This document shows positions 1 through 5,268 of a DNA stretch of 23,317 bases, piece after piece (position 1 is the first letter of the stretch; every line of letters starts with the position of its first letter). Below the pieces are notes generated by a model. It was given only the letters and a program-made list of their open reading frames with translations, made no database searches and had not been told where the DNA came from. A program made the translations under genes and the position numbers. Origin of the DNA: CAIQJJ01 sp964606085 (GTDB lineage: Bacteria; Chloroflexota; Anaerolineae; Anaerolineales; UBA4823); the NCBI GenBank assembly GCA_964606085.1, contig CAZSFD010000081.1, positions 1-23,317 of the forward strand, given 5' to 3'.

Positions 1-256
1 CTACCTGGGTGATCTGGTCGCCCACCTGACGCATGGCCTCGATCTTGGCCAGGCGTTCGGCGGGGTCTTTCATCCGGCCAATCTCTTTCGAGACGGCGTT
101 GCGTTCGGCCTTCAGCCGTTCGGTTTCCTGGATCAGCGTCCGCCGCTGCACATCCAGTTCGAGAATCTGGTCTACGGGGGCGGCGTCCATCTGGCGGTCA
201 GCCAGCGCCTTGCGCACCACGTCGGGATTCTCACGGATCAAATTGATGTCTAACAT
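1..256 (-). CDS. serS: Seryl-tRNA synthetase, N-terminal part (cut by window edge)
   Basis: Seryl-tRNA synthetase charges tRNA-Ser with serine in the cytoplasm. Only the first 85 codons are present; the gene runs off the left edge. The protein begins MLDINLIRENPDVVRKAL, the hallmark start of bacterial SerRS. A charged helical stretch follows (VQRRTLIQETERLKAERNAV), which is the start of the tRNA-binding coiled-coil arm. The catalytic domain lies outside the window. The ATG at 256 is chosen because GGAGGTG lies a few bases upstream and the family start matches. A T-box leader with a terminator hairpin precedes it on the same strand, so expression should rise when uncharged tRNA-Ser accumulates. 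Identity is near certain; completeness cannot be judged. Confidence 0.95.
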   Translation of the reverse strand, partial: MLDINLIRENPDVVRKALADRQMDAAPVDQILELDVQRRTLIQETERLKAERNAVSKEIGRMKDPAERLAKIEAMRQVGDQITQV

Positions 257-270
257 AAAGCACCTCCATT

Positions 271-314
271 GAAAGAATAGAATACGCCCCCTCGCCAGCA
301 GGACGAGGGGGCGT
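271..314 (-). terminator. Attenuator terminator of the serS T-box leader
   Basis: On the minus strand an 11-bp perfect stem, ACGCCCCCTCG with CGAGGGGGCGT (314-304 and 294-284) and a 9-nt loop, is followed by a T-rich run ATTCTATTCTTT. It directly follows the T-box motif, so antiterminator and terminator are mutually exclusive, as in other T-box leaders. Confidence 0.85.
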
Positions 315-403
315 CGTGGTGCCACCTGCTTTCGCTGAATCGTCCACAAGACGATCAGCCTCAAACCTTCGCGCTAACGGGCGAACCCGGTCTCCCTTAC
401 AAC

Positions 404-456
404 TTACGCTGGTTTCGATCTGCCGGGGTTTCGACAAGCTCAACCAACCAGCGTAA
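404..456. repeat. Inverted repeat with a common intergenic motif inside the T-box leader
   Basis: Arms TTACGCTGGTT (404-414) and AACCAGCGTAA (446-456) form a perfect 11-bp stem. The loop side contains GGTTTCGACAAGCTCAACC (427-445), a sequence commonly seen as a dispersed intergenic repeat in bacterial genomes (recollection, not searched). It lies between stem I and the T-box motif, so it probably forms or extends an intermediate stem without breaking the regulatory core. Confidence 0.6.
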
Positions 457-589
457 CTTCCTGCGGGAGCGACCATCCCTTGCGGGATAACGGAGGGGAT
501 GCTTTTGGCCTGCCTGCCGCCTCGCACCAACCGGCGGCTCTCTGAAAGGGGAGGAGGGAAGCTGTCTCCGTGTGGGTCGTTGTGGGCGC

Positions 590-595
590 ATTATA
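590..595 (-). promoter_or_regulatory. -10 box of the serS T-box promoter
   Basis: A perfect TATAAT lies on the minus strand just upstream of the T-box stem I region, placing transcription start near 583. No good -35 was found: at 17-nt spacing the hexamer is CAGTTT, and TTGCCC lies at only 13 nt. The hexamer sits beside the inverted repeat at 599-651. Confidence 0.6.
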
Positions 596-598
596 CCT

Positions 599-651
599 GA
601 AAACCACGGGGCAAACTGAATATGTGCTTTTTCGTGCATTCCGTGGTTTTC
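599..651. repeat. CCACGG-type inverted repeat in the divergent promoter region
   Basis: Perfect 11-bp arms GAAAACCACGG (599-609) and CCGTGGTTTTC (641-651). The same CCACGG/CCGTGG ends form the larger inverted repeat at 3098-3171, so this looks like a member of one dispersed family. It occupies the space between serS and the divergent methyltransferase gene. Confidence 0.7.
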
Positions 652-731
652 CTGTGCCTTGCCAGCCCGCCTGTCTTGTTGTAAAGTTAGCCCACTTTCC
701 CAGATTTCCGAAGTCTTTTGCAAGGCTACCC

Positions 732-1994
732 ATGGATATCCTCGAACTTACTTTAACCACCCTCACCTACGGCGGCGACTGCCTGGGCCGCCTGCCCGGC
801 GGCGACCAGCAAGCAGGTTTAGCCGCTTTCGTCCCTTACGCTCTGCCCGGCGAACGCGTCCGCATCCGCATCGTCGAAGAAAAACGCGGCCACGTGCGCG
901 GCGAACTGGTCGAAATCATCACCCCCTCGCCTGAGCGCATCCAGCCGCGCTGCCCCCATCATTTCTCCATCAGCAATCAGAATTCACCAATCAACAATTG
1001 TTGTGGCGGCTGCCACTATCAACACCTGCCCTACCCCGCCCAACTGGCCGCCAAAACCGCCATCCTGCGTGACCAACTGGAGCGCATCGGGCGCATCGCC
1101 AACCCGCCGGTGATGGCCATCGTCGCTTCGCCGGACGAATGGAACTATCGCAATCACGTGCAATTCCATCTCTCGCCCGAAGGCCAACTCGGTTTCGAAG
1201 GCAGCGGCGGCATCATCCCTATCACTGAATGTCACTTGCCCGCCGCGATGCTCAACGACATCTGGCCGCAGCTCGACCTTGCTCCCATCCCCGGCCTGGA
1301 GCGCATCGGCCTGCGCCTGGGCAGCGACGACGATGTGCTGCTGACGCTCGAAAGCGCCGAACCGCTCGAATTTGACGTGGAAGACCTGCCCATCTCCGCC
1401 GTGCAGGTGGGGCCGGGCGGCAGCATGGTGCTGGCGGGCAGCGAACATATTTTCGTGGATGTTATGGATCGCAGTTTTCGTGTTTCTGCCGAGTCGTTCT
1501 TTCAGGTGAACACGCCGATGGCGGCGCTGATGGTGGAGCATCTGCTCGCCCATTTGCCGCTGACGCCGGGCATGACGGTGCTGGATGTGTACTGCGGCGT
1601 GGGCCTGTTCAGCGCCTTCCTCGCCCCGCGCGTGGGCAAGCTGATCGGCATCGAGCTTTCCGAACCCGCCTGCGACGATTTCGCCTTCAACCTGGATGCG
1701 TTCGACAACGTGGATTTGTATCAGGCCGCCGCCGAAGATGTGCTGCCCGCCCTCGCAGCCCGGCCCGACGTGATTGTGCTTGACCCGCCCCGCGCCGGCC
1801 TGGCCGCGCGTGCCCGCCAGTCCATTCTCGAACTGGCCGCCCCGCACCTGGCGTACATCTCCTGCGACCCGGCCACCCTGGCCCGCGATGCCCGCCATCT
1901 CATCGAGGGCGGCTACCATTTGCGCCAGATCACCCCCTTCGACCTCTTCCCGCAGACCTATCATATTGAGTCAATCAGTTTTTGGGAGCGATAA
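732..1994 (+). CDS. rlmD: TrmA/RlmD-family 5-methyluridine RNA methyltransferase with Fe-S motif
   Basis: SAM-dependent enzyme that methylates C5 of a uridine in RNA, most likely 23S rRNA. The 420-residue protein has an N-terminal TRAM-like domain (about 1-65). Cys residues at 74, 90/91 and 94 (CCGGC) plus the later ECHLPA Cys form the expected Fe-S site. The Rossmann methyltransferase has FFQVN, DVYCGVGLFS, VIVLDPPRAGL and the nucleophile motif YISCDP; the end HIESISFW is typical. The ATG at 732 was chosen because the family sequence starts there, although the frame is open upstream. Oddity: residues 79-89 (SISNQNSPINN) separate the first Cys from CCGGC. They are encoded by a repeat shared with the intergenic region near 21086. 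The next gene begins 2 nt after the stop, so the two are probably co-transcribed. RlmD versus RlmCD or TrmA specificity cannot be settled. Confidence 0.9.
   Translation: MDILELTLTTLTYGGDCLGRLPGGDQQAGLAAFVPYALPGERVRIRIVEEKRGHVRGELVEIITPSPERIQPRCPHHFSISNQNSPINNCCGGCHYQHLPYPAQLAAKTAILRDQLERIGRIANPPVMAIVASPDEWNYRNHVQFHLSPEGQLGFEGSGGIIPITECHLPAAMLNDIWPQLDLAPIPGLERIGLRLGSDDDVLLTLESAEPLEFDVEDLPISAVQVGPGGSMVLAGSEHIFVDVMDRSFRVSAESFFQVNTPMAALMVEHLLAHLPLTPGMTVLDVYCGVGLFSAFLAPRVGKLIGIELSEPACDDFAFNLDAFDNVDLYQAAAEDVLPALAARPDVIVLDPPRAGLAARARQSILELAAPHLAYISCDPATLARDARHLIEGGYHLRQITPFDLFPQTYHIESISFWER
966..1000. repeat. In-frame copy of an AATCAGCAATCAG-type repeat inside the methyltransferase gene
   Basis: ATCAGCAATCAGAA at 969-982 is identical over 14 bases to 21086-21099 in the lysY-lysZ spacer. 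The stretch encodes the extra low-complexity residues SISNQNSPINN, between two Fe-S cysteines that are normally only a few residues apart. It reads as an intergenic repeat captured in frame. Confidence 0.65.
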
Positions 1995-1996
1995 CG

Positions 1997-2428
1997 ATGT
2001 GGTACAACCCCATTATTCTGTTTCTCTTGAAATCGTCGCTGCATTGGTTGTTGAGCAACCAGATGATGGTGGTGGCTTATACCGGGCGCAAAAGCGGGAA
2101 GGCGTACCAGGTGCCTGTCTCGTATGTCGAACTGGATCACGACCCGGACGAACACCTGCTACTGGTGATCAGCAAACTCAACCGCACGTGGTGGCGCAGC
2201 CTGCGCGGCGGGGCCGATGTACACGTGCGTTTACGCGGCCGCACGCGCTTTGCCCGCGCCGAAGCCTTCACCGGCGATGACGCCCTGCCCGGCCTGACCC
2301 GGTATGCCACTCATTCCCGCGATGTGGCTAAATCGCTTGGCGTGGGCTTCAACCCCGACAACCGGCCCTTTCCCGACGACATCAAAAAGTTGAGCAAGGG
2401 GTGGTTGATAGTGCAGTTCAAGCTATAA
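1997..2428 (+). CDS. Nitroreductase-family deazaflavin-dependent oxidoreductase (DDN-like)
   Basis: A 143-residue protein of the split-barrel family related to deazaflavin (F420)-dependent nitroreductase. Such proteins bind F420 or a similar flavin and reduce quinones or other acceptors at the membrane. Visible signature: an N-terminal hydrophobic helix (IILFLLKSSLHWLL), then VVAYTGRKSGKAYQVPVSYVE, the conserved first strands with the YTGRKSG-x-x-x-x-PV motif, and later NRTWWRSLRGGADVHV. The ATG at 1997 is preferred because GGGAGCG lies just upstream, within the end of the methyltransferase gene. Cofactor use is not proven, as some relatives bind FMN or heme. Its 3' end overlaps the convergent response-regulator gene by 6 nt, with both stop codons inside the overlap. 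Confidence 0.8.
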   Translation: MWYNPIILFLLKSSLHWLLSNQMMVVAYTGRKSGKAYQVPVSYVELDHDPDEHLLLVISKLNRTWWRSLRGGADVHVRLRGRTRFARAEAFTGDDALPGLTRYATHSRDVAKSLGVGFNPDNRPFPDDIKKLSKGWLIVQFKL

Positions 2429-3073
2429 CAGCCCCCGCTGCGCCGCCACGGCAATCGCCCCCGCCCTTGAATCGACCCCCAGTTTGTTGTAAATACTCGC
2501 TAAATGCGCTTTGACCGTGCGCTCGGTGATGTTGAGCCGCACGGCGATCTCTTTGCTGCGTTCGCCCTGGGCCACGGCAGCCAGCACTTCGCGCTCGCGC
2601 TCGGTCAGGCCGCCGGTGTTGGCGGGGGTGTCGCTGCTGGTCTCGACGTGGGTGAGCAGGCGGGTCAGCGTCTCAGGCTTGATCAGCATCTCGCCACGGG
2701 CAGCGGCACGGATGGCGCTGAAGAGCGTCTCGCGGCCGGTATCTTTGAGCAGAAAACCCTTGGCCCCGGCGCGCAGGCCGCGCAGCATCAGGTCGTCTTC
2801 GTCGAAGGTGGTCAGGATGACGATGGCGATGTGGGGCTGGCTGAGACGCAGCTTTTCGATGGCCGTCAGGCCGTCCATGCCGGGCATGCGCAAATCCATC
2901 AGGATCACGTGCGGCTGCAAATTCCCGGCAAGCTGCACGGCTTCTGCGCCATCAGCCGCCTCGCCAACCACGTCGAAATCATCTTCGGTTTCGAGGATCA
3001 GGCGCAATCCCTGGCGGATGATCAGGTGGTCGTCGGCGATCAGGATGCGGATGGTTTCGGGGGAGGCGGACAT
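2423..3073 (-). CDS. NarL/LuxR-family two-component response regulator
   Basis: A 216-residue transcription regulator controlled by phosphorylation. The receiver domain (about 8-125) has acidic D14/D15, phospho-acceptor D60 (MDLRMPG), T88 (ILTTFD) and K110 (FLLKD), so all active residues are intact. The C-terminal LuxR-type helix-turn-helix runs from about 153 to 212 (LTEREREVLAAVAQG, then RTVKAHLASIYNKLGV). No sensor kinase is visible nearby, so it appears to be an orphan, or its kinase lies elsewhere. Target genes cannot be inferred. The ATG at 3073 gives the normal family N-terminus. It is separated from the upstream rhodanese gene by a long inverted repeat. Confidence 0.93.
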   Translation of the reverse strand: MSASPETIRILIADDHLIIRQGLRLILETEDDFDVVGEAADGAEAVQLAGNLQPHVILMDLRMPGMDGLTAIEKLRLSQPHIAIVILTTFDEDDLMLRGLRAGAKGFLLKDTGRETLFSAIRAAARGEMLIKPETLTRLLTHVETSSDTPANTGGLTEREREVLAAVAQGERSKEIAVRLNITERTVKAHLASIYNKLGVDSRAGAIAVAAQRGLL

Positions 3074-3097
3074 CTTGTCGCTATTGTACCGGATTTA

Positions 3098-3171
3098 AAA
3101 CCACGGAATACACAGAATACACGGACAACAGCCAGATGAATTTTCCGTGTATTTCGTGTGTTCCGTGGTTT
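3098..3171. repeat. Large CCACGG...CCGTGG inverted repeat
   Basis: Two 28-nt arms (3098-3125 and 3144-3171) match at 25 of 28 positions around an 18-nt centre. Each arm holds repeated ACACGGA-like words. The outer ends AAACCACGGAA and TTCCGTGGTTT recur at 599-651, and a CACGAA-type variant occurs at 4233-4272. It fills the gap between the rhodanese and response-regulator genes and could act as a terminator or mRNA-stabilising hairpin. Confidence 0.8.
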
Positions 3172-3181
3172 GATTGATTTT

Positions 3182-3541
3182 TTATTTTGTCTTGTTTAGC
3201 GAGAAACCGGCACTTTTCCAGGCCAGGATGCCGCCTTGTAGGCTGTAGGCATCGTAGCCGCGTGAGCGCAGCAGACGCGTGCCGGGCAGACTGCGATGCC
3301 CGCTCAGGCACAGCACCACCACCGGGCGGGATGGGTCGAGTTTGAGTTTGTCGAGTGCGCCGGGCAGGTTGGTGACGGGGGCGTGTTGGGCGCGGGCGAT
3401 GCTGCCCTGGCGAAACTCGGCTGTGGTGCGCGCATCCACCAGTTGCAAGGGACGCTTTTCGTCCAGCCAGGCTTTGAGTTCCTGTGGGGTCACTTCGGGG
3501 ACGCGCCCGAAGGGGAGACGCCAGGCGAAAGAGAGCTTCAC
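3182..3541 (-). CDS. Single-domain rhodanese-like sulfurtransferase
   Basis: A 119-residue single rhodanese domain. It would carry persulfide sulfur on its active cysteine C78, in the loop CLSGHRS. Other family marks are VTPQELKAWL near residue 17, LVDARTTAEFRQGSI (34-48) and the C-terminal LQGGILAWKSAGF. The start is a GTG at 3541 whose GTGA overlaps the TGA of the upstream OsmC gene, so the two are translationally coupled. The sulfur acceptor is unknown. The pairing with an OsmC-type thiol peroxidase and a thioredoxin-like selenoprotein suggests a role in sulfane-sulfur or peroxide handling (inference). Confidence 0.9.
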   Translation of the reverse strand: MKLSFAWRLPFGRVPEVTPQELKAWLDEKRPLQLVDARTTAEFRQGSIARAQHAPVTNLPGALDKLKLDPSRPVVVLCLSGHRSLPGTRLLRSRGYDAYSLQGGILAWKSAGFSLNKTK

Positions 3542-4008
3542 ACCGCATCCTCCGCCGGGAGGTACGTGCCGCGTTTGACGGGTTCTTCCTGGCCTTCTTC
3601 GTAGATGGTGTATACCAGTTCCATCGGGAAGGCTTTGGCGAGCATGGCCTGGGCCGGGCAGTAGCGGGTGGCCGAAAGTTCGATGGCGCGCAGCACGGCG
3701 TTCTCATCCACGTTTTTGCCGGTGACCACGTATTCGATCACGGCGCTGGTGAACACTTTGGGGTAATCGTCGGCGCGGGCGGCGTTGACGCGCACTTCGT
3801 ACGCGCTGACCTGCTGGCGCTTTTTCTGCAAAATGGAGATCACGTCCATTGCGGTGCAGCCAGCCAGCCCGAGGGCGAGCAGTTCCAACGGGCGCGGGCC
3901 GTCGTTGTCGCCGCCGACGCCGGGGTCGGTGCCGATGGGGACGGTAAAACCAGAATCGGTGAGGCCGTCGAAGCTCATGCGGCCTTTCCAAACAACAGAT
4001 GCGTTCAT
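3538..4008 (-). CDS. OsmC/Ohr-family thiol peroxidase-like protein
   Basis: A 156-residue OsmC-like protein. Relatives reduce organic hydroperoxides with two cysteines, here C51 (LAGCTAMDV) and C117 (RYCPAQAML), both present. PRPLELLALGLAGC is the family core helix. Although an ATG exists at 4020, the ATG at 4008 is chosen because GGGAGAAATT sits immediately before it, giving MNASVVWKG. The gene overlaps the downstream rhodanese by 4 nt. Both lie downstream of the selenoprotein gene on the same strand but are separated from it by about 260 nt of repeats, so a single transcript is uncertain. Confidence 0.9.
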   Translation of the reverse strand: MNASVVWKGRMSFDGLTDSGFTVPIGTDPGVGGDNDGPRPLELLALGLAGCTAMDVISILQKKRQQVSAYEVRVNAARADDYPKVFTSAVIEYVVTGKNVDENAVLRAIELSATRYCPAQAMLAKAFPMELVYTIYEEGQEEPVKRGTYLPAEDAV

Positions 4009-4029
4009 AATTTCTCCCATAAAATATTG

Positions 4030-4091
4030 AAACAGGATGCACAGGATATGCAGGATGCTTTTTTATCCTGGACATCCTGTATATCCTGTTT
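4030..4091. repeat. CAGGAT-repeat inverted repeat
   Basis: Two 27-nt arms (4030-4056 and 4065-4091) around an 8-nt T-rich centre. Each arm contains three CAGGAT words spaced by short variable segments, and the opposite arm carries ATCCTG. The variable positions differ between the arms while the CAGGAT words are kept. This is a second, distinct repeat family in the 259-nt spacer upstream of the OsmC gene. Confidence 0.8.
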
Positions 4092-4125
4092 TGTTATTCT
4101 TTCAACAAAGGTGTGACGTAACATC

Positions 4126-4220
4126 TCAATAAACTGGGGAGGTGCAACGCACTTGGGTATCAAACGAGTAATTTTCGGGCCAAAACCAAGTGCGTTGCAC
4201 CTTATGCCCCGTTTTATTGA
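4126..4220. repeat. 95-nt inverted-repeat element
   Basis: The inner arms GGTGCAACGCACTTGG (4141-4156) and CCAAGTGCGTTGCACC (4186-4201) are perfect complements. The outer arms TCAATAAACTGGGG and CCCCGTTTTATTGA are near-complements. The whole could fold as one long stem with a 29-nt loop. No open reading frame or clear target-site duplication is seen, so it may be a small non-autonomous element or a structured intergenic repeat. Confidence 0.75.
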
Positions 4221-4232
4221 AAAGATACACGA

Positions 4233-4272
4233 ATTAGGCATTCGTGAAAATTCGTGTTATTCGTGGTTTATA
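4233..4272. repeat. CACGAA-type repeat abutting the selenoprotein stop codon
   Basis: On the minus strand the TAA stop (4270-4268) is followed at once by ACCACGAATAACACGAATTT and a further CACGAA. This is a tandem-like variant of the CCACGG family at 599-651 and 3098-3171. The repeat begins at or within the stop codon. Confidence 0.55.
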
Positions 4273-4933
4273 TCTTCAACGCCTTCTTGATTTCAGCCAC
4301 CAGGTAAGCCTCCGGCCCGGCGCCGACCAGCGTACCGGCGCCATCGTTGATCGTCGTTTGCGGCACGCCGCTGACGTGATAGCGGGCGGCGATGTCGGTG
4401 AACTCCATCGCTTCCACCATTTCGGCCTGCACCATCTCGCTTTCCAGCGCCATGCGGTGAGCCAGCACCACGGCTGGCGGGCAGTAGGGTCAGGTAGGGG
4501 TGACAAAGACTTGCAGGTGCAGCGGGCTTTTCAGGGCGTTGAGGAATAATTTGGTCAGGTCATCCAGGCCCGATTGGCGGCCCGAAACGAGGATCAAATC
4601 TTGAATCAGGGTGCTGAACTCGTGGCCGGAGGGGATGCCCAGCAGGCGGATGCCGTAATCTTTGATGCTGCCGTTCTCGCGGGCGGCGATGACGGTGGTG
4701 GGTGTGCGCGTGACATTGTGTTTTTGCGCCAGGGCGGCATCGGCTTCGAGATCGTAAACGCTCAGGTTGAGCCTGGGCGAAAGAGCGGTCACTTCTTCGA
4801 GCAGGCCGCGCGTGTCGTCGCAGTAATCGCAGTTAGCTTGCGAACCGAAGAAAAGCACTTCGACATCGTGTTTGAGATTCTCGTCGAAGGCTGCGCGTAC
4901 CTGGGAGGTGATTTGGTCATTGAGCAGGGGCAT
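4268..4933 (-). CDS. Two-domain thioredoxin/glutaredoxin-like (PDO-type) selenoprotein, UGA at codon 148
   Basis: A 221-residue protein made of two thioredoxin folds, as in the protein disulfide oxidoreductase (glutaredoxin-like) family. The first domain has the redox motif CDYC (C35, C38) in FFGSQANCDYCDD and TRTPTT as the cis-proline region. The second has VFVTPT-[TGA]-PYCPPAVVLAHRMA and VSGVPQTTI as cis-proline. The family normally reads TCPYCP here, so the TGA (4492-4490) stands exactly at the first, nucleophilic Cys, giving U148-x-x-C151. A SECIS-like hairpin follows at the right distance, and the sequence after TGA keeps the family reading and length. The start at 4933 follows AAAGGAATTTTT. 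It probably reduces disulfides or peroxides, and partners are unknown. A nonsense mutation is the alternative but is much less likely. Confidence 0.87.
4461..4478 (-). promoter_or_regulatory. Bacterial SECIS-like hairpin for the UGA at 4492-4490
   Basis: Beginning 11 nt after the TGA, GCCAGC (4478-4473) pairs perfectly with GCTGGC (4466-4461) around the six-base loop CGTGGT, which contains GGU. There are 17 nt between the UGA and the loop. Bacterial SECIS elements are known as stem-loops just after UGA with a G or GGU in a small apical loop, the part recognised by SelB. TGC (4483-4481) and GCA (4455-4453) may add an outer stem. Confidence 0.82.
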
Positions 4934-4955
4934 AAAAATTCCTTTCGGGCAGTTT

Positions 4956-4988
4956 AGACTTCCGAAGTTTTTAAAACTTCGGAAGTCT
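4956..4988. repeat. Perfect 33-nt palindrome (AGACTTCCGAAG type)
   Basis: Arms AGACTTCCGAAGTTTT (4956-4971) and its exact complement AAAACTTCGGAAGTCT (4973-4988) around a single base. It lies between the zinc-ribbon gene and the selenoprotein gene on the minus strand, followed on the plus strand by a second partial copy, GGAAGTCTGG. A looser match (TTTCCGAAGTCTTTTG) lies near 706-721. It could be a terminator or a mobile palindrome. Confidence 0.75.
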
Positions 4989-5033
4989 GGAAGTCTGGGG
5001 TTCAGGTTCCACCGGAACCGAGTGACACACTTA

Positions 5034-5204
5034 TCAGGTGCAGCCGCCGCCTTCACCGAGAACATAATCGCAAGTGTCGCAGGCCAGCAGCAGCACGCCG
5101 TTGTAGTCCAGGCGTCCCTGGCCGCATTGCGGGCAAAGGTCGCCGGGGCGGGGTGGGTGCTGGGGTTCGAGAATTACCTGGGAAAGTTCGGGGGCGGCAT
5201 CCAT
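5034..5204 (-). CDS. Unrecognised 56-residue zinc-ribbon protein
   Basis: A small open frame starting ATG at 5204 and ending with tandem stops TGA-TAA. It has four cysteines in two CxxC knuckles, C24-x-x-C27 (DLCPQCGQGRL) and C42-x-x-C45 (LACDTCDYVLG). This is the pattern of a single zinc ribbon, followed by a glycine-rich tail ending GGGCT. The N-terminal 20 residues are proline-rich and probably unstructured. No function is recognised. A clear Shine-Dalgarno is missing, but no other start exists in frame before a stop at 5267. It sits between coaX and the selenoprotein gene on the same strand. The CxxC spacing and intact frame make a real gene likely. Confidence 0.7.
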   Translation of the reverse strand: MDAAPELSQVILEPQHPPRPGDLCPQCGQGRLDYNGVLLLACDTCDYVLGEGGGCT

Positions 5205-5242
5205 ACGTTGCTTTAGATGCGCGGGGTCGAAAAAAGTGGCAA

Positions 5243-5268
5243 GTAGGGCGAAATTAATTTCGCCCTAC
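5243..5268. repeat. Perfect 26-nt palindrome overlapping the coaX stop codon
   Basis: Half-site GTAGGGCGAAATT followed by its exact complement. On the minus strand its second to fourth bases are the TAG stop of coaX (5267-5265). The same element, with a compensated base pair change, occupies 12624-12649 in the same register at the uvrB stop. Confidence 0.9.

Larger units (their letters stand above)
271..583 (-). promoter_or_regulatory. T-box riboswitch leader of serS
   Basis: The roughly 320-nt leader between the -10 box and serS has T-box hallmarks, read on the minus strand. Near its start a GC stem (516-521 with 533-538) encloses GGTTGGTGCGA, like the distal part of stem I. CCGTTATC (493-486) follows, preceded by AAAAGCATCCCCTCC, which offers the serine codons AGC (503-501) and TCC (499-497 or 494-492) as specifier. 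The T-box motif AGGTGGCACCACG lies at 327-315. Its UGGC can pair with the GCCA end of uncharged tRNA, consistent with the G discriminator base usual in tRNA-Ser. A terminator hairpin follows. Family knowledge: uncharged tRNA stabilises the antiterminator and allows transcription. The exact specifier codon was not resolved. Confidence 0.88.

Noticed and set aside
984..1964. Long open frame antisense to the RNA methyltransferase gene
   Set aside because: It lies wholly opposite a well-conserved gene, and its low-complexity His/Gly/Gln-rich product looks like a high-GC shadow.
4126..4220. Classical MITE with target-site duplication
   Set aside because: Terminal inverted repeats are present, but I see no matching short direct repeats on the flanks, so it is reported only as an inverted-repeat element.
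4268..4492. Reading the TGA in the thioredoxin-like gene as a nonsense mutation or two separate genes
   Set aside because: The frame is unchanged across the TGA, the TGA sits exactly at the motif Cys, the downstream half is intact, and a SECIS-type hairpin follows. A start inside the motif would give an incomplete fold.
5034..5036. A second selenocysteine codon at the end of the zinc-ribbon gene (TGA)
   Set aside because: It is followed directly by TAA and has no SECIS-like hairpin, so it is an ordinary stop.
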